From the NCBI RefSeq assembly GCF_036373705.1, contig NC_089868.1, positions 16,412,520-16,476,519 on the forward strand: DNA of 64,000 nucleotides, given 5' to 3'. Source of the stretch: Amia ocellicauda (taxonomy: Eukaryota > Chordata > Actinopteri > Amiiformes > Amiidae). Shown piece after piece: positions 21,601-36,600 of this stretch. The first letter of the stretch is position 1. Each line of letters opens with the position of its first letter. The position numbers and the translations under genes are program-made. The notes under the pieces were generated by a model that was not told where the DNA came from, did not search any database, and was given only the letters and a program-made list of their open reading frames with translations.

Positions 21601-24600
21601 TGTGCCTTTGAGTGTAGTTCAGATGAACGTTTTTGTTGGGAGTTAACTACTGCTGTTAAATCCTGATGACAATATAAGTTTTAATTTGCTCAATGAACCT
21701 ATGGGTGGAATTAATTGTGGTCCAGTTTTTTGAAAAGTGTGTTTAGAGAAACTGCTTGGGAACGAAATACTTTTTTTCTTTTCCTCTCTCATTTTGTGAG
21801 TGAAACTTACTGTTTTGTATAACAGGTGCTTTTACCATACGAAAGGTGGAAAACCATAACAGTTTAAACTTAAAAATCAGTATGGAAACCACCAACTGCC
21901 CAAGCCCACTCTTTTTAAAAAGAAAACGATTTAGATATTGGCTATGCAGTGAAACTGTGTGGAAAATGACTTTACAAAGTACAGAGGCTAAACTTATGCT
22001 TCCCATCAGTCATTTGTGTCTTGATGTCAGAATAATCTGCTTAACCAAGCTGTTATAAGGTTGCTTAACCCAGACTTTAAAAGCTGATGCATTTTTGATG
22101 CTGTTGACCATCCAGTTGCTCTGTCCAGTCTATTGCAGTGAGTTCTTCGGATACATGAATGAGTCTTGTCTTTTTTTTTCTTCCTTGGCCTCGGAGAGAA
22201 CAGTGAGATCCTGTCTACCTGCAGTACTTACTTCCCAGCTTTTTGGGCTCTGCCTCTGCTCTTCAGATATCTAGGTCTTCAGTAAGGCTGTGTTCCTCCA
22301 TTCATCTCACCTCTCTGGTTTCAAGCCCGGCCCAAAAATCAGAGCTGCGGTAAATCACTGCTGAGCTTTGCACCATTTTCTTGGTGATCCAGCAGATACC
22401 CAGCGGAATGCTATTGTATATCCATGTTTGAGCCCACTTCATTTTTGCGACTTGTATGACTTTAGGAATGAGGCATAGATAATTTGATTGTGCTCGCATA
22501 CTGTAATGTGTGCAGCATGTTCCATTGATTCATAAGTCATCATGATCATTTTGTTGTGGTATTGTAGCCTGCCCTTGGTTTTAAAGTCCATGCGCTAAGT
22601 AGGAAAATATTCAGGGAAGGGAATGTCTGTTTTCTAATAAATGTACTCCCTTAAGCCACAGAATACACCCCTGAGTTTGGCAAAGGAAAGTATTAAATCA
22701 CTTTTTTTTTGTTATGCAGATATATCTGCATTTATACAAGTTTTAAAAATAAAACGTATAATTATGGAAGAATATGACACCGAATGAGCACACCACACTG
22801 TGTTTGTTTTTTCTTTTGTTAGGACTTTAACAAAAACCAACACATTTTAGAGTTAACCACTGAGCAAACAATCGTAACAAAAGGAAGATAAAGTAATGTC
22901 CTTCAAAACATCTTTAAGACACATGACCTTTTGTTCCTTACAAACAGAGTGCAGCCAAGGCATTAAAGTCAATGTTTTTGATTAATCTTTCCCATGAAAT
23001 AGTTCAAGTTCATGGTCTTATAATGTTTGCGTCTGACATATGAAGAGTTTGAGAAGAAATGTAATTTGCTTGTTCTTTAAGAAAGGAGAATGATGCACGC
23101 TCAGAAATAAAGTCTTAAGATGTTTTATTGTTGCTGTTATATTTGAGCTTCATAATTTCTGAGTCATGATTTCTTCAGAAAATAACAAATCTACATTGGT
23201 ATTCAATCCTACATAAATGTGAGCTTTGCCTTTATTTTTTGTACATTACTCATTCATCTAATTACATTCATAATGTGTAATATGACAGAGCTTAGGGGAT
23301 TTCATAATTTGATGTGTTTTTTTATTATTATTTATATATATTTTTCCTTATTTGTGTGGGGAGACTGCAACAGTAAATCACCCGGTAATATCTTCAGAAG
23401 TTGTATTACTCACACATTTTTAGACGTTCCAAACTTTTTGCCAAGCAGGCCAGCGTTGTGTCTGCCTGCTTTCAGTAAGTGACTCAGGCTTCAGGGGCGC
23501 TTTTGATTTACATTTCAGCTGTGGCACTTGCTGTTTTTGGCTCTGGGTGAATTTGTTTCATTAAAGAAGAATCTGCTTCGTGGCTATGAAATTTACATCC
23601 ACTGCATGTAGGTATCGAAAAACCAAGGCTCTGGCGTTTTGCTGCACTGTTGCTCTGGAGGACACGGTGCCGGGCAGCAGAGGTTTCAGGCCCCGTTTCA
23701 AGTGTGGTTTCCGGGTGAGGGGCGCAGCTGTAACCGCTCTCTTGCCCTGGGCCGCCCGCAACAAAATTTGCAGAAGAGGAGCAGTCTGTGTGAGCCTTAC
23801 ACTGCTCTGGCCCCAGCCTGCGTTGGACTTTGCCTTCAATTTATCTTAGCTCTGATCCAGGCCTGCTGTGTTCCCAGTCAGTGCAGAAGAGTTGTCTTCT
23901 TTGATTTACTTCAGCACTGCCTCTGTCCTGCAGGGTGTCTGCAGAAGTACAAGCCGCCAACACGACTTTATGTTGCTGAAGTGTCAACGAGTGACTGATA
24001 ACCGCCTAGGTGCACCACTAGTATAAATTAAGTCCTGTATCAACAGCTATAGAACTTGACTATTTAATTTTTCACTTTAAATAGTGCTGTCATTCCTCTC
24101 ACAGTGTATTTGCCTGCAAGAAACACCAAGCTAGATTTTTATTATTTCAGGTTTGTTTACCTGATCATCTTCCTCCTGAGTGGAAGGAAAATATTTATCA
24201 GTAGTTCGTATTTTTAGTGCTCCTCAAGTGAATGCTTATTTTGTCACATGATCCTTTGGAATGCTCTGCCTATCTCAGAGAGCCAATTAAATAACTTTCA
24301 TACATTTCAGTGTTTTCTTACAAAGTATGGCAAACTGAATCACAAAATAATTACTGAAATTGTGCTGTATTTGCTGTACAAAACTACTAGTCTACTTTCT
24401 TAGCAAGTATTTTTCAAGACTTGATGAATCAGAAAGTTCATACAGCTCGAAGATTATTTTTTTCCCCCCTCAGGTTTCGTCTCAGTGGTAAAAAACAAAC
24501 TGGCAAACATGACTCTTTGACTAACATTTTATACCTTCATTAGCAAGAGCAGGACAAGCAGCCAAAACTTTTTTCTTTCTGTTGTTCAGTTCTGTTTTTG

Positions 24601-27600
24601 TTCCAGAAATCTGCCATGAGGCAATGCCCACTAAACAAACGAGATGATTGGTTGGCCAAACTCAGGAAGACTATGAAAGACATTATAAACTCTAATAGTT
24701 GGGTTTATAAAATTTATTACTTGTCATTAATAAAAGCTCGTGGTTCTGGAAGAGTGACTTATTCTCTGCTCTTCGGAATTCTAATCCAGGCGTTATACTA
24801 TATTAAGTTACAACTTGGAACTAAATATGCTGTAATAACTTCACATGACCAAATACGACTTGATTATAAAACAAAACTATTTATTTATTTATTTAGTAAA
24901 AACACAAGAGAGCTTTGTGCAACACTGGTTTACTAAACTTCATCGGGTTATAATTCCCAGTAAACAGAAGGCAAACGCATTGTAAATGACTTTTCCAAAT
25001 TTCAGGAATCAAAGAACATTTGAAATGGATAGCTGCTGAAAGTGTCTTTTTATTGTGGAAGAAGCTGCCAATCCTATTTCCTCTCATAAAATTAAAAAGG
25101 AATATTGTTCTGCTTGGTGTTCTTAAAGGTCTTATAGCTTTGTATTCTTTTCACTGTGACGGGGGTGGGGGTTGGGGTGGTGGAGGAGGATTATTGAAGT
25201 TCTTGGAAACAGAACAGACGGATTGACATAATTCACTGTTTGAAAGACATGCTATGGGCTTAGCAGTGTTTTTCATCCCTAGTTATAATTTTTTTATCTT
25301 GAAAAACATAAAATACATGTGAACCATATTCCCACATCAGCCATTTGGAATGAGCATCCTCAGTTTGCTCCATAAATTGCATCGTCCCTAGAAATCCACT
25401 AACGACTCCACTTACCTTATAGTGTAGAGGACCTTCACTGCTTCCCCACACAGCAACCATTTTATTTAACGTGCTAAGAATCCTAAGTATCTCTAATTTC
25501 TCGGAGCCAAAACATTGTCAAAATAATGGGGATATTACATGGCAAGAAGTTTGATTGCTGCAGCTCCATATCAAAATAAGAATTAGATTTATGTTACCTT
25601 TCTCCCCCTCTCTGTTTCTTTGGCTTGGCAGCCTCCAATGAATCTCCCATGGTCTGCCACATCACGTTGCGATGGCCTTGGTGTCTGAGTTGGTGGGAAG
25701 TACTGCAGTCGAGGATGCTAGTTCCTATTGCAGGACTCTGCCAACGAAACATTAGTTGCTAATAAAAATGTTGGAGTTCATTGTATGTGCTGTAATCTCA
25801 GTGGTCTGCTTTGGGCTATTTTTATAGACTTATATTTTATTTGAAACAAGAGCCCTTATGTAAAAGGGTACCATTCCAGTTTGGGATTCTGACAATGATA
25901 AGACACTGCAACTTTCCCATGACCCCGCTTTAACTCCTAACCCCCCTGATCCTCTCTACGAAGGTCCCAGCAGCCAGGGCCTCACCCTCTGGGCGGGGGG
26001 AACCACAGAGAATGTAACTTCTCGAAGGCTGACTGGCTTCTGAACACCTGTGAACTGACAAGGGTTACAGGTCTGGAATCACTTCGTTAACATGTTCAAA
26101 GAGCTCTGAACCAAAATATATGTTCAGGTTCAAGAGGGGGGAAGGAAACTTCCTAGAGGTGATCTATGTTCTGCAGATTTACAGTTTACCTTTTATTTGC
26201 ATCTTTTTCGACCATTAAAACGATTTCTGTGCTTTTAAACACAACAGACAAGTTCTGTGATGGTATGAAGGGCAGGTGAAGCTGGAAGGTCCTATAGGAA
26301 TTAGCTAATGAAAGAATCGGTGTTAAGATATTTCACTTTCATGCAGGTGGAGTCTTAAAGAAATAACTGAGAGAGACAAATATTTCTTTGTCGTTTTAAC
26401 ATGTGTAAGTTTGTAAGACTCCAGTTGCTGCTGGGATGGATTCTGCAGGGGTTGTCGTGTTTGTCTTCGCTTGCTATTTGTGCGCTAATCACCTCAGCAT
26501 GTTAGACTCTGGTGTTGCAGACAGTAATGCTCGCTCGGTGCGCGTATATTATTATTGGAGAGGCAGGATTCAGGGGAGGCTTTGGGATGCTTTGCAGGAT
26601 AATTCTACTTGATTAACATTTTTATGGAAAGGTCTTACAGAGGTATATCTATTTCAAATAAGACTGAGCTTTCTTTCTTTCTTCCGATTTTTGTTTATAA
26701 AAAAGAAAGTGCTTGTGTGTGTCGGGGTCAAACTTGGGTTTGACAGCTTAGAAGTGTTCAGAGTTTCTGACTTTATTCTGTCTTCCACTGACAACTGCAC
26801 ACTGGTTCCTGCTAATGTTTGGACCGTCTTGGAAATCACATGATCCAAGGATATGTCCGCTCTGTGAGTCAGCATCACCTGTTGGGACTTGTGATTCAGA
26901 GGTCAAAAGCTAATTTTGATCACACACCTGTAGATCTATCTCTCTATCGCTAGCTATTTAGATAGACTTACTCAAAAAGACTTGCCGCTGTAATTGCTGC
27001 CAAAGACAGAGTCCTGAAATATGCAATCAACATTTTTCATTTTTTGCTGATATTTACTCTAACTTACCTTACCCTTAAGTCTTCAGTTTTAGTATTCAGG
27101 TTTTGAATAAAATAAAGTGGGACACCATAGGATGGGTCTGAATACTTTTGAAAGGCACACATACATACTATTTCCAAATTCTTGTAATTCAAATGGATTG
27201 TACAGAAACATTTTGTACAATTTGACTACAATAATCCAATGATATACTGAGGGGAAAGTCACCTGATTGGATTTGTTCCCTGGTACTCTAAGCAGAGGGC
27301 AAATGAAGCTGGACAGGAACATTATCCTGAGAAATGTATGTAAAAGCGAGTTCAGAAAGTGAAAAATGAATTGACGGGCGGTATTGTGCCAAAGAGGATT
27401 GACGTCGTTAACGTGTGTTGAAGTTTCTGTCGTGCTGGTGTGCCACATCTTGTACATTTCCCTCTATTGGATGTGGTCCAGCGCAAGCTTTGAAAGAGAG
27501 CTGAGTTGATTTAGTAAATCTCGATCTCCTTTCAGCAAATGGAAATGGAAAACAATCTCACTGTAATAGAAAACAGGTCGCTTGCTGTCTTGGCTCCGCT

Positions 27601-30600
27601 GACGTTTATTACCTGCACAGGCACCGCACTTACTGTTTACGATGTCAGCAGGACCCTTGAAGTGAAGCTTTGCTAACTGATTTGTTGGCATTCCTTGTTC
27701 TATAAATAAAGAATGCATTGGTGCATACGGCTCTTATTTAAAACTACACGCAACAGGAAACAGTTCTTATATATCACTTTTACTTTTTGACAAGAATAGT
27801 CCAGAGAAAATCTGGCATGTTTGAAATGTATTCTTCATTCTTCATGTTTTTTTTATTTCTCTGTCTCATAAACCTTTTCATCAACATAATATTCACCCTG
27901 CATATCATTTTTTAACCCCACAAATGTTGACTAACACTGATCAAAATATAATCATGTCATTAGGGTATGTATTGAAAATGATCTAAGAGTTAATTGAAAC
28001 AGTTTATTAAGTTAAACAGCAGAAACATTCTGACAGCCAGGTGGTAAGACATTGGCTACAGTTAGAGATTTGTGAGCCAGTTGGAAAAAATATTGCAGAA
28101 TTTATCTGCATCCTTTTCCCTAGACAAATTATTTTATTGTTCTCGCACAGTTGGTTTTCATTTAGCCGTTTGGCTAATGATAGATTAGGCCATGTGTGTA
28201 GAGCTTATTGTATTATAGCACACTCCTACACTGGACTGTGACTATTGCAAAATGACAGTACCTTCCTGCTCTCCAAGTAGGTGGAAAGACAGAACATGAA
28301 CAAATCTGGATGCAGCATTCTTAAGATATAGTAGGAACCACAGTAATTAAGTATAATTGCAAAATCACAATGAATGAACAAAATTGGTTTGTTTTCCACA
28401 TTCTGACAAACAAAATTACACCATTTTCTCCCTATTTTGACTTGAAGTAGGAAAAATTGTTTCCTTTTTTCCAGTTTCAAAATCTTAGACATTACATTAG
28501 GGTTCTGTAGATAATTGTGTTGTATTAAAAACAAAGAAACAACAGCTTAAAGCTCAGTTATGTGAATCTGTGAGAGTTTATTGCAAATATTATCATGTTT
28601 GTAAAAGCATTTCCTGGCCGATCTCATTTGGAAGCAGACCTCTGATCTGTTGTACGGCTGCTCAGCTCCCTTTACGAAGTTCAAGAATATTTCTCACATT
28701 GGAAAAATAATGCGACAGAAGCAGCGGCTGGACTGGTAAATAGAGCAGAGTTTAGACCATGACTCTACCCTGCAGGCTGCACTTTTCCTGACCTAATCAT
28801 TACAGACAAGGGCAGGATTTCTAATGTTTAGCAAATGGTGGGAGTCTCCATGGTTTGTCCCTTTCAAAGATGATTTAGTCAAAACAGCTTCGGCATTTCA
28901 GTCGACCTGATGAAGTGAAATCACAAAATCAAATGGCAATGATAATGAAGGCCTCATGCTCTTTAATAGCAGCTCCTCCAACAGCAAGCCTGCAATTTGT
29001 TAGTTGTACCATGAGTAAACTGCTCAGTTTTGTTCTGGAGGGAAAGAAAAAGAGAGGTTATCAGTTAGTGAGCTGATGAATGAAAGCATTGCTCACAGTG
29101 TGCCATTTGTGCTGCATATTTTGATAAAAAGAGTGTATGTATAGTCACTGTAATGTTTAAACTCCATACGTCTGAAAAGTTTAAGCTAGATTGCATCCTT
29201 TTGTGAAGTCCTAAACAATCATAGCTGGTCGTTGTGTGTTTTCATTTTTAAAAAGATTAATTTATTTTATTGATTTTTGTTATCATAGGTTTTCCTCCGA
29301 ATCGGTGGATATGGAAATTGATCTGTTGCTTCAGAGCGCCCCGGCATTGCTCAGCATCGCAGTCATTAGTAGTGAACATTAGGTTAATTGATGCAGGCTG
29401 AAGTTAATTTGGGATCCATAATGTTACAGTGAGCATTTCTGAAAGAGGAGGATAACTCAATTATGTCATCCCAGCTGGCCTAAGGCTGTATTAATTACAG
29501 TGGAGAGTAGATGGGGGCAAGAGGAGAAAGGGGAGGGCAGGACATTGAACACTGAAAGTGAATACAGAGTAATTGCAAACGTTTGGAAGATATTAAATAC
29601 TTAAACAAAACACTCCATTAATTAGAGATGTACTCAATGGTCCAGCCAGTATGTGTCCTACTGCCATCAGATAGATGACAGTCATATTTTCCTTGTAAAA
29701 TATATCTTTGTATCGTTTTCCTTTCATGATCCGATTATACACATTTAAAACGTCTCTTTATTAGTCATTGTACAGCAGGGAATATAGGTTTTATTTTAGT
29801 TTACAGGTCAGAAATGACATACAAGTGCATATCATCAGCAGTACAGAGTTTTGGGGTTGCTTGCTTAGATTCGATCACCGTGCAATTAACAATTGCTAAA
29901 CTAGAATGTGACTAGAAATGCGAGATGTTAAGTGGCAAGTTTGTTGGTCTGTTGTCCATCTCTGTATCGAAGTAGAGGTTTTTCCATAGGCTGCAGTATT
30001 TCGCATGCTTAAATTACAACCACATTCCTGGATCATGCTGGGATAGGGTTACTGGAGCGGACTGCAAGAGATGGAAGTTCCCAATAAAAGTTGCCCCCTC
30101 TGACAGTTACAGCATACAGAAAATCCCCAGTACAACCCCGTGGTGTGCTGTATTCCTCAGATCTGTCCCTGGCCTAGTTTTCGGGAATCTCTGTGGTACC
30201 TTTGGACTTCCAAATTTAAACTGGATGTAAAACGCTGTTCCCAGTTTACTATTACATTTTTCATTTTTTAAGTTTTCACTGCCTAAAATTACATTGTTTA
30301 AGCCAAGACTAGTGCTAATGTTGGTCTCTGAAACCAGCCCTTCATGCCTTGTTTCAATGTATTTTATAGCTGTAATGAGCTTTATCGTATTTTCCTAGTG
30401 ACTACATTCACATTTATTATTATTTATTATTTACTTGGCTGATGCCTTTAACTAATAAGACTTCATGAGTTTGATGATCAGTTTACCAGAATCATAATGC
30501 AGTGCTTACATATTTAAAACATTGATATCTTTAGAATCGTTACGTGTGCAGCAACAGTCTTAATGATGAAAGACGATTGCATTAATCAGAGCAGAAGGTT

Positions 30601-33600
30601 ACATTTTCCTGTGGCCTTTTTTTCTCCCCCAAAGCCTTCATGATTTCTGTGAACAACGTAGTGCTCCGGGCTATGTGCTTCATTTCTGATGAGAGAAATG
30701 CGCTCAAAAACCACATCTTTAAGTCTCTGTAACTTTAAGTTGTCTTTTGATATTTTTTCTTTGTGTACATTGGGTTAGCCACATCTCCAAAAGTACTTTG
30801 TATTGTAATTAAGTTGTCCATATTGTTTAAGTCTGATTCCACTTGAAAAGAGGGTGATCGGCTCTGTGGATTGGCAGAGAGATGCAGTCTTTTAAATAAG
30901 AGACAAATGTTTACACTGTGGAGCAGTCACTGTGATGGGAAGTTACCGTCACCTGATTGATGTGTGAGGGCTTGCATGCGTCTCCCGCCATGCTGGTAAA
31001 TGACTTAGATAATTAAAGAAATGCGTTCAGGGGTTCAAACTGCTAAATACAGCTCTTTTTAACAATATCTTAAAGAGCTACTGATATATAAAAGGCTATT
31101 AAACTGTAGGACAGCTCTCTCTCTAATGTGTGCCTGAGGCTGTAGTTTTATGCAACGGGTGAAGACAAAGCCGAGGTGTTTAAACACTCTCCAGTGTGAC
31201 ATTTAATTGTACCATATTTACATGTTTTTCTTGTGAATCTGATTGTGTGTGTGTTCAGTGGCATTTTCTGTCATGAGTTCTGCTTAGGGTGTTAAATTAC
31301 CTGTTGACTGATAACTCAAGCAGGCGATGCTGCTGAGAGGAGGCTGAATGAATGGTAACAGCCCAGGGAAGCATTTCAGTGTTGCACCACTTTGCTTTAA
31401 TAATAAACAAATGTGCATTTTTGGCAGACATGATGGGATGTTTTTATTCATCTCTAATTCTAGTGAAAAAGCTTTTTGTATTAACACAGATTAATCATGT
31501 CCTGGAATATGTCATTATAAAAAGTAAATCTAGAAAATGTTTTATTGTTTTTCATGGCTTTTCATCACTTCATTTATAAAATCAAAGTGTATTTTATAGT
31601 ACTTTTAACTTCCAAGGTCAAGAATATTTAAGCATTTATCACTGGACCTCTGATTTAAACAGTCTGATTTAATAGCAGAAGCTCATAAAGGATTTTAGCA
31701 AGAAAACCACAGCCTTCTGAAAGCTTTCACGAGAATTCATTGTTGATTACATTAGCAATAAATATAAGAAGCCAATTGCTTATGAACCCCAATTTACAAT
31801 GAGAACCCTGTAATTTTACATGAAAACATTACTTATCTTTTTACTGTAAGGGTGCCAGTCTTCACAAACATCAAGTGTTTTATAATATGAATATGCTCCC
31901 ATAACTGGGGACTAGTAGCAAATCATATAGCTATACTGAGCCAAAGTACACTAATTTATGAACATGCAAAGGGTTACATAGTAAACCAGAGCCTGATGGA
32001 TTTTTTTTATATGTTTGTTTAAAATGGTGAGAATTCAGATTTCATTTACAATTTTGGTGTCTTGGATTTGTCTTGCGTTTCATTTTTTTTTATTCTAAGA
32101 AAACACACACATTTACATTTCAAAGTTCTGCCCTAGACTATATAAAGAAGAAATGAAAAGTAAGCCTTTTTATGAGTTTGGAGGTCTTATTTGAAAGCTT
32201 TTGGGAACAGGAATGGATACGCTTCATACTTTGTGAAAGGAGTTCGCATTGGATGCCAGGTTGAGCTGAGGTTTTGATACTTGATTATGTTTAGTCCCCA
32301 GTGCCACGTTCTTTAGGCGGTCGCGGAGCTGTAGTATTGTGGTACCCAGCTGCTGTTAAACATCATTAACAGGTTGGCCTGGCTGACTCCTCCTTGATCT
32401 AAATCATGCTCCACTTTCTTTTTGGTGACTGCTATGGACAAATGCAGTGAGAGGATGAAAATGGTTTAATAGTCATATTCTTTGAACCTGTTGTATTGCA
32501 CTGGGATGGTCACACGTTAGAAATGCAACAGCCTATTTTGTTCTCTAAACATTCAGGAACAGAAACTCCTCTGGCTCCGTAGGATTTCTGAAAGGAGAAG
32601 GGGACAAGCCCACACCCAACTGCACATGGCAAGAGGGAACCAGTTATGACGAACAGGGCTCTCAGGCAAACTGTATCCACGCTGTTTCCTGTAATCCAGG
32701 ATACGACTTTTATGCTTTATTTCACACAATATTGCTTTTCATAGTGATGATTTCAAGGTCATGTATTCGAAGAGGAAAGAATCATATAATATAAATTGAA
32801 GAGTTTCCTATGATTTAAAACATGGTATTGAAAATCATTACAATCATTTTGGGGGCAGTGGCTTTGATAGTTGATGTAATATAAATACTGTCTATCTTTT
32901 GAGTCAATGCTTCCTTTGTACAACTGCAGACCAATGTTTAGCGTTGCTGGTTTGATCCAAGTGCAATTTCTTCTCAGTGACTAATGCTATTACACAGATG
33001 TTACACGGCATTAGTCATGTTGCGAATTCTTGAATCAGTTATACTTAAGAGCTGTAGCTAATGCAATAACATCCTCATTATAGGAAGCTGATGACCAAAA
33101 CAAAACTATTAAAACAGTGGAAGAAATTGAAAGGGTCTTGTATTTCTTTACTTGAATCAGTTGCAAAACCTATTGTTTCCCTGTAGTCATATGTAGTTAG
33201 TTTACATGACTGAAGCAGATACTAATCCCACTGTAGCTACTGTACCATTTCAGCAAACTCGTATCTCATTGAGAGTAAAGCTTAAGAGTCTGGACTGTGG
33301 AGTTTCTGCTCTTTAACATTAGTTCCCTGTTCTCTGCATTTAATAAGTTAGTTTACCAATGTGCTGTCCTATTGGTCTACTCTTTTGCCATGTGGTCAGC
33401 ATTTTCCACACTACAAATACAAATACAATCATACACCAGGCGCCCACATATAAGCAGTTTTATTGAAGTAATAATGGTTACCATTCTTTTTATTATAATT
33501 ATTATTATTACTAAGTCTATTACTATGTTCTTATGAGTAAGTTTCTGGGAAATGTGGCTTTGGTGATCTTTGAAATACAGTTGGGTTTGTAATAGCAGAC

Positions 33601-36600
33601 TGTGAAAGGTATAGTAAGTCTTGCTCAGTTTATTTTCCATTTCTATGTAAATGGATTAATCCGTGGCAGCAATGTCCAGCTGATCACCATATTGCCGAGT
33701 TGTCTGGTGAGAAGGCACAACACAAAGATTCCCTGAGACGTGTGTTCACAGACCCAGCAGTCGTTCTTCCCTTTCTGCGCTGTGAAAGTGGAATGCAAAG
33801 CTTTAATTGCCAAGCAGGGAATGGACCGTTTCCACTGATAACACCCCAGTATAGCAGGTGCCCAATGTTATGCCACTACCACTGATTTCTGGGCGCTGTT
33901 TGCACATGGCATAGCATTTATATTTATTTGAACCTTTACTCGAGATGAGGAAGTAGTGGATTTAATATTCATAACCATTGTCTGAAAACGAAATAATTGA
34001 AAACTCGGACCTCAGAGTTCGTTCACACTGTGAATGTATTTAGCTGATAATGTAGTTGTTTAATGGTGGGGTCTGGCCTTTAGCATATTCCTAATTTAAC
34101 AAGATTACAAGAAACTTGTCATCATTACAGGAGGAGACAAAGATTGAGTAGGTTGCCATAAGTGCAACTCTGAAAAACTTTCACCATTCTCACTTTCGCA
34201 GGGAGCGTTACATCTTCCTCAGTATTGGGTTTCCCCAACAATACCATCATTTTTCAATTCTCTGTCATTTTTTGTTTTGTTTGCCATTTTCTCCCCCGTC
34301 CCACACTCACATATGGAGTTTGATGTAACTAGATGTTCTTACCTTTTTCCACAAGGGATTATGGTATTGTCCGCTTCTCTCTGATGTACAATAATATATA
34401 TTGTCTGCTGCACTATTCTTCTCGGGTTACTGGACCCAGAACGATGAGGGAGGGAGGGTCTTCTGACTGTAAGCTTCTGTTAAAGATGCCTACTTCATGA
34501 TAAAAGTGAGGACCACATTACTCACTTCCTTAGCTATGTGTGGTTTTGAAACCCAACACAGATTTACACATTGCAACATACTGGACCCTTTTTTTCTCAT
34601 TATTCTACTTCTCAGAATTTTCTTTAGAGCAAAACATTCCATTTTTTTCTACCTGAAGTTAGTGGTCCAGATGTAAACAAATGAAGTAATAAACAGCTTA
34701 CAATCATTACGCTTTCTGTCTTGTTTGCTCTTCAGGGAGTAAAATATTAAGCAACCCAGTCCGTTTTGTTAAATCATCCAAAAATCACTACAGGACATAA
34801 TTCACTTTTGAACAATATCCCACAATTGTTTTTTTTTTTTCCTCAATCTGTATTCTAAGAATAGTCTCAGCAATTTCATGCACATCACTGATCTATGATT
34901 TCATCAAGTGCTGAAATGTTCTTTTTGGCAGTAAATAAATAATAAATACAAAACAACTCCAACAGTGTATTACTTTGCAGAAGAAAAGGTGGAGTTGCTG
35001 GCTTAATGGCCCAGATGTGAGAGAAGATACTGTATATTGTCCAATTTCTTGTGACTGATGCAGTAGCAGGAACAATGAACAACAGACTTTCTCATCACTC
35101 ATGATGTAAGTTAGTTTTAAATCTGGTCCAGCCTTTTTCATGCAATACAGTGTGTTTAGTTAAATTAGAAATCTTTCCGTTCAGCGTAACATTCACCAGC
35201 CTCTGAGATTTTCCGTCAGACTTGTTAAACATTGTCTAGTACTTTTTGGGGAAAGGTAGAACTTCTGACTAATATTTAGTAGAAAATTAACAAAAACAAA
35301 CCAGTGTCTCTTATGCTGTCATCAAAGCAAATCATATCTTTGCTGTTTGCTCATTTAATTTGTTCAATGTGTTACACTATTCTCCCAAAAGGAAACATTG
35401 TTATAAGCGAAATCATATCTATTTGATTAATCATTGGAGGACTCAGCTGACTGTGAAGTATAATTTTCTCTATGGATGGAACCATTTTGTATTGCCCTTG
35501 ACTGGAAACATCAAAGAAAAATAAATTATAATGAGTGCTTTGAAGAGCTTTTATTTTAAAGAAACATCTAAAAAAACACACACTAGTGAAACACTATCAT
35601 CACAAAACTCCAAAGCTGAAATCCAATCCCCCCCCCCCCTTCTTTCCAAGTAAACATCTTATTTCCTCTTTTAATAACAAGCATGTCTTCAGAGAATTGC
35701 AGAAGGTAATATACTATGTAGGTAACAAAATAATCATTTTCAAATGTTGTTTCATTTAATTGCGTTGTAATTACAACCACTTAAACTCAGGCCTTCTTTG
35801 TTCAACTGCCTACCATCAAAAAGTTGCCTTAATTAATGTAAATCCCAAACATTTCTTTAGCAAATGTCTTTATGAAGGCATTCAAAATTTAATTGTTGCA
35901 AATTGATTACTTGTTTTACAGAAGTCCTATAAATCTTCACGCTTGTCAAATGGTAATCAATGGCAGATTGTGAATTGCATAAGGAAAGAATCCATAAGAT
36001 ATGTTCTTCATGTCTGGTACTTGGGGTTATTTTCATGTCTTGTGGTTTGAATTTGGCCACTGTCATTTCAGAGGAATTTCCTGCCATCTGTATTCAATCG
36101 AATTTTCTCACAGATTTGTGCTTGCTTGTAAATATTGGGATCTGGCAGAGAGCACTTTGTTCTTCAATAATAGCCATTTTAGTAAAACTGCTAACATGAT
36201 GCTGGCACTGGGTCCACCAAGCAACAAAGTGCTAGTTAGGTGATCAAAAACAACAGCTCATGCATACTGAACTATTTAATGTTAAGACTTTCCTGCTCTG
36301 AATAAGCTATGACTTACATTCCCTGATAGTTTCCATGTTTAAGTAAACTAAGGTTCTTATCAAATGTGGAAATTGAGGGTAGCAATGGTATCTCCCTGCC
36401 CTACCCCACATAAAACATAACAATTTGGTATGTTTTTCATTCACTGTTGTTCTTGTTTAAAGTGGTTTTCATAAATGATAAATAAACACAAAATGTCAAA
36501 CACTTTGATATATATTGTACAGCAAATTAGATTTTTCATGAACCTCACGAATGACAACAGAGCCAGGGTGCTCCTCAAAAGAAGATCACCAAAGGCATTA

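Noticed and set aside
23470..24000. GC-richer patch with ORFs on both strands in the large GLIS1 intron
   Set aside because: No phase-compatible splice pair and no similarity; overlapping ORFs on both strands indicate composition, not coding.
30415..30466. TTTACTTGGCTGATGCCTTT, similar to the tail of common fish SINE/LINE repeats
   Set aside because: The match is short and diverged, and no element body is recognised beside it.
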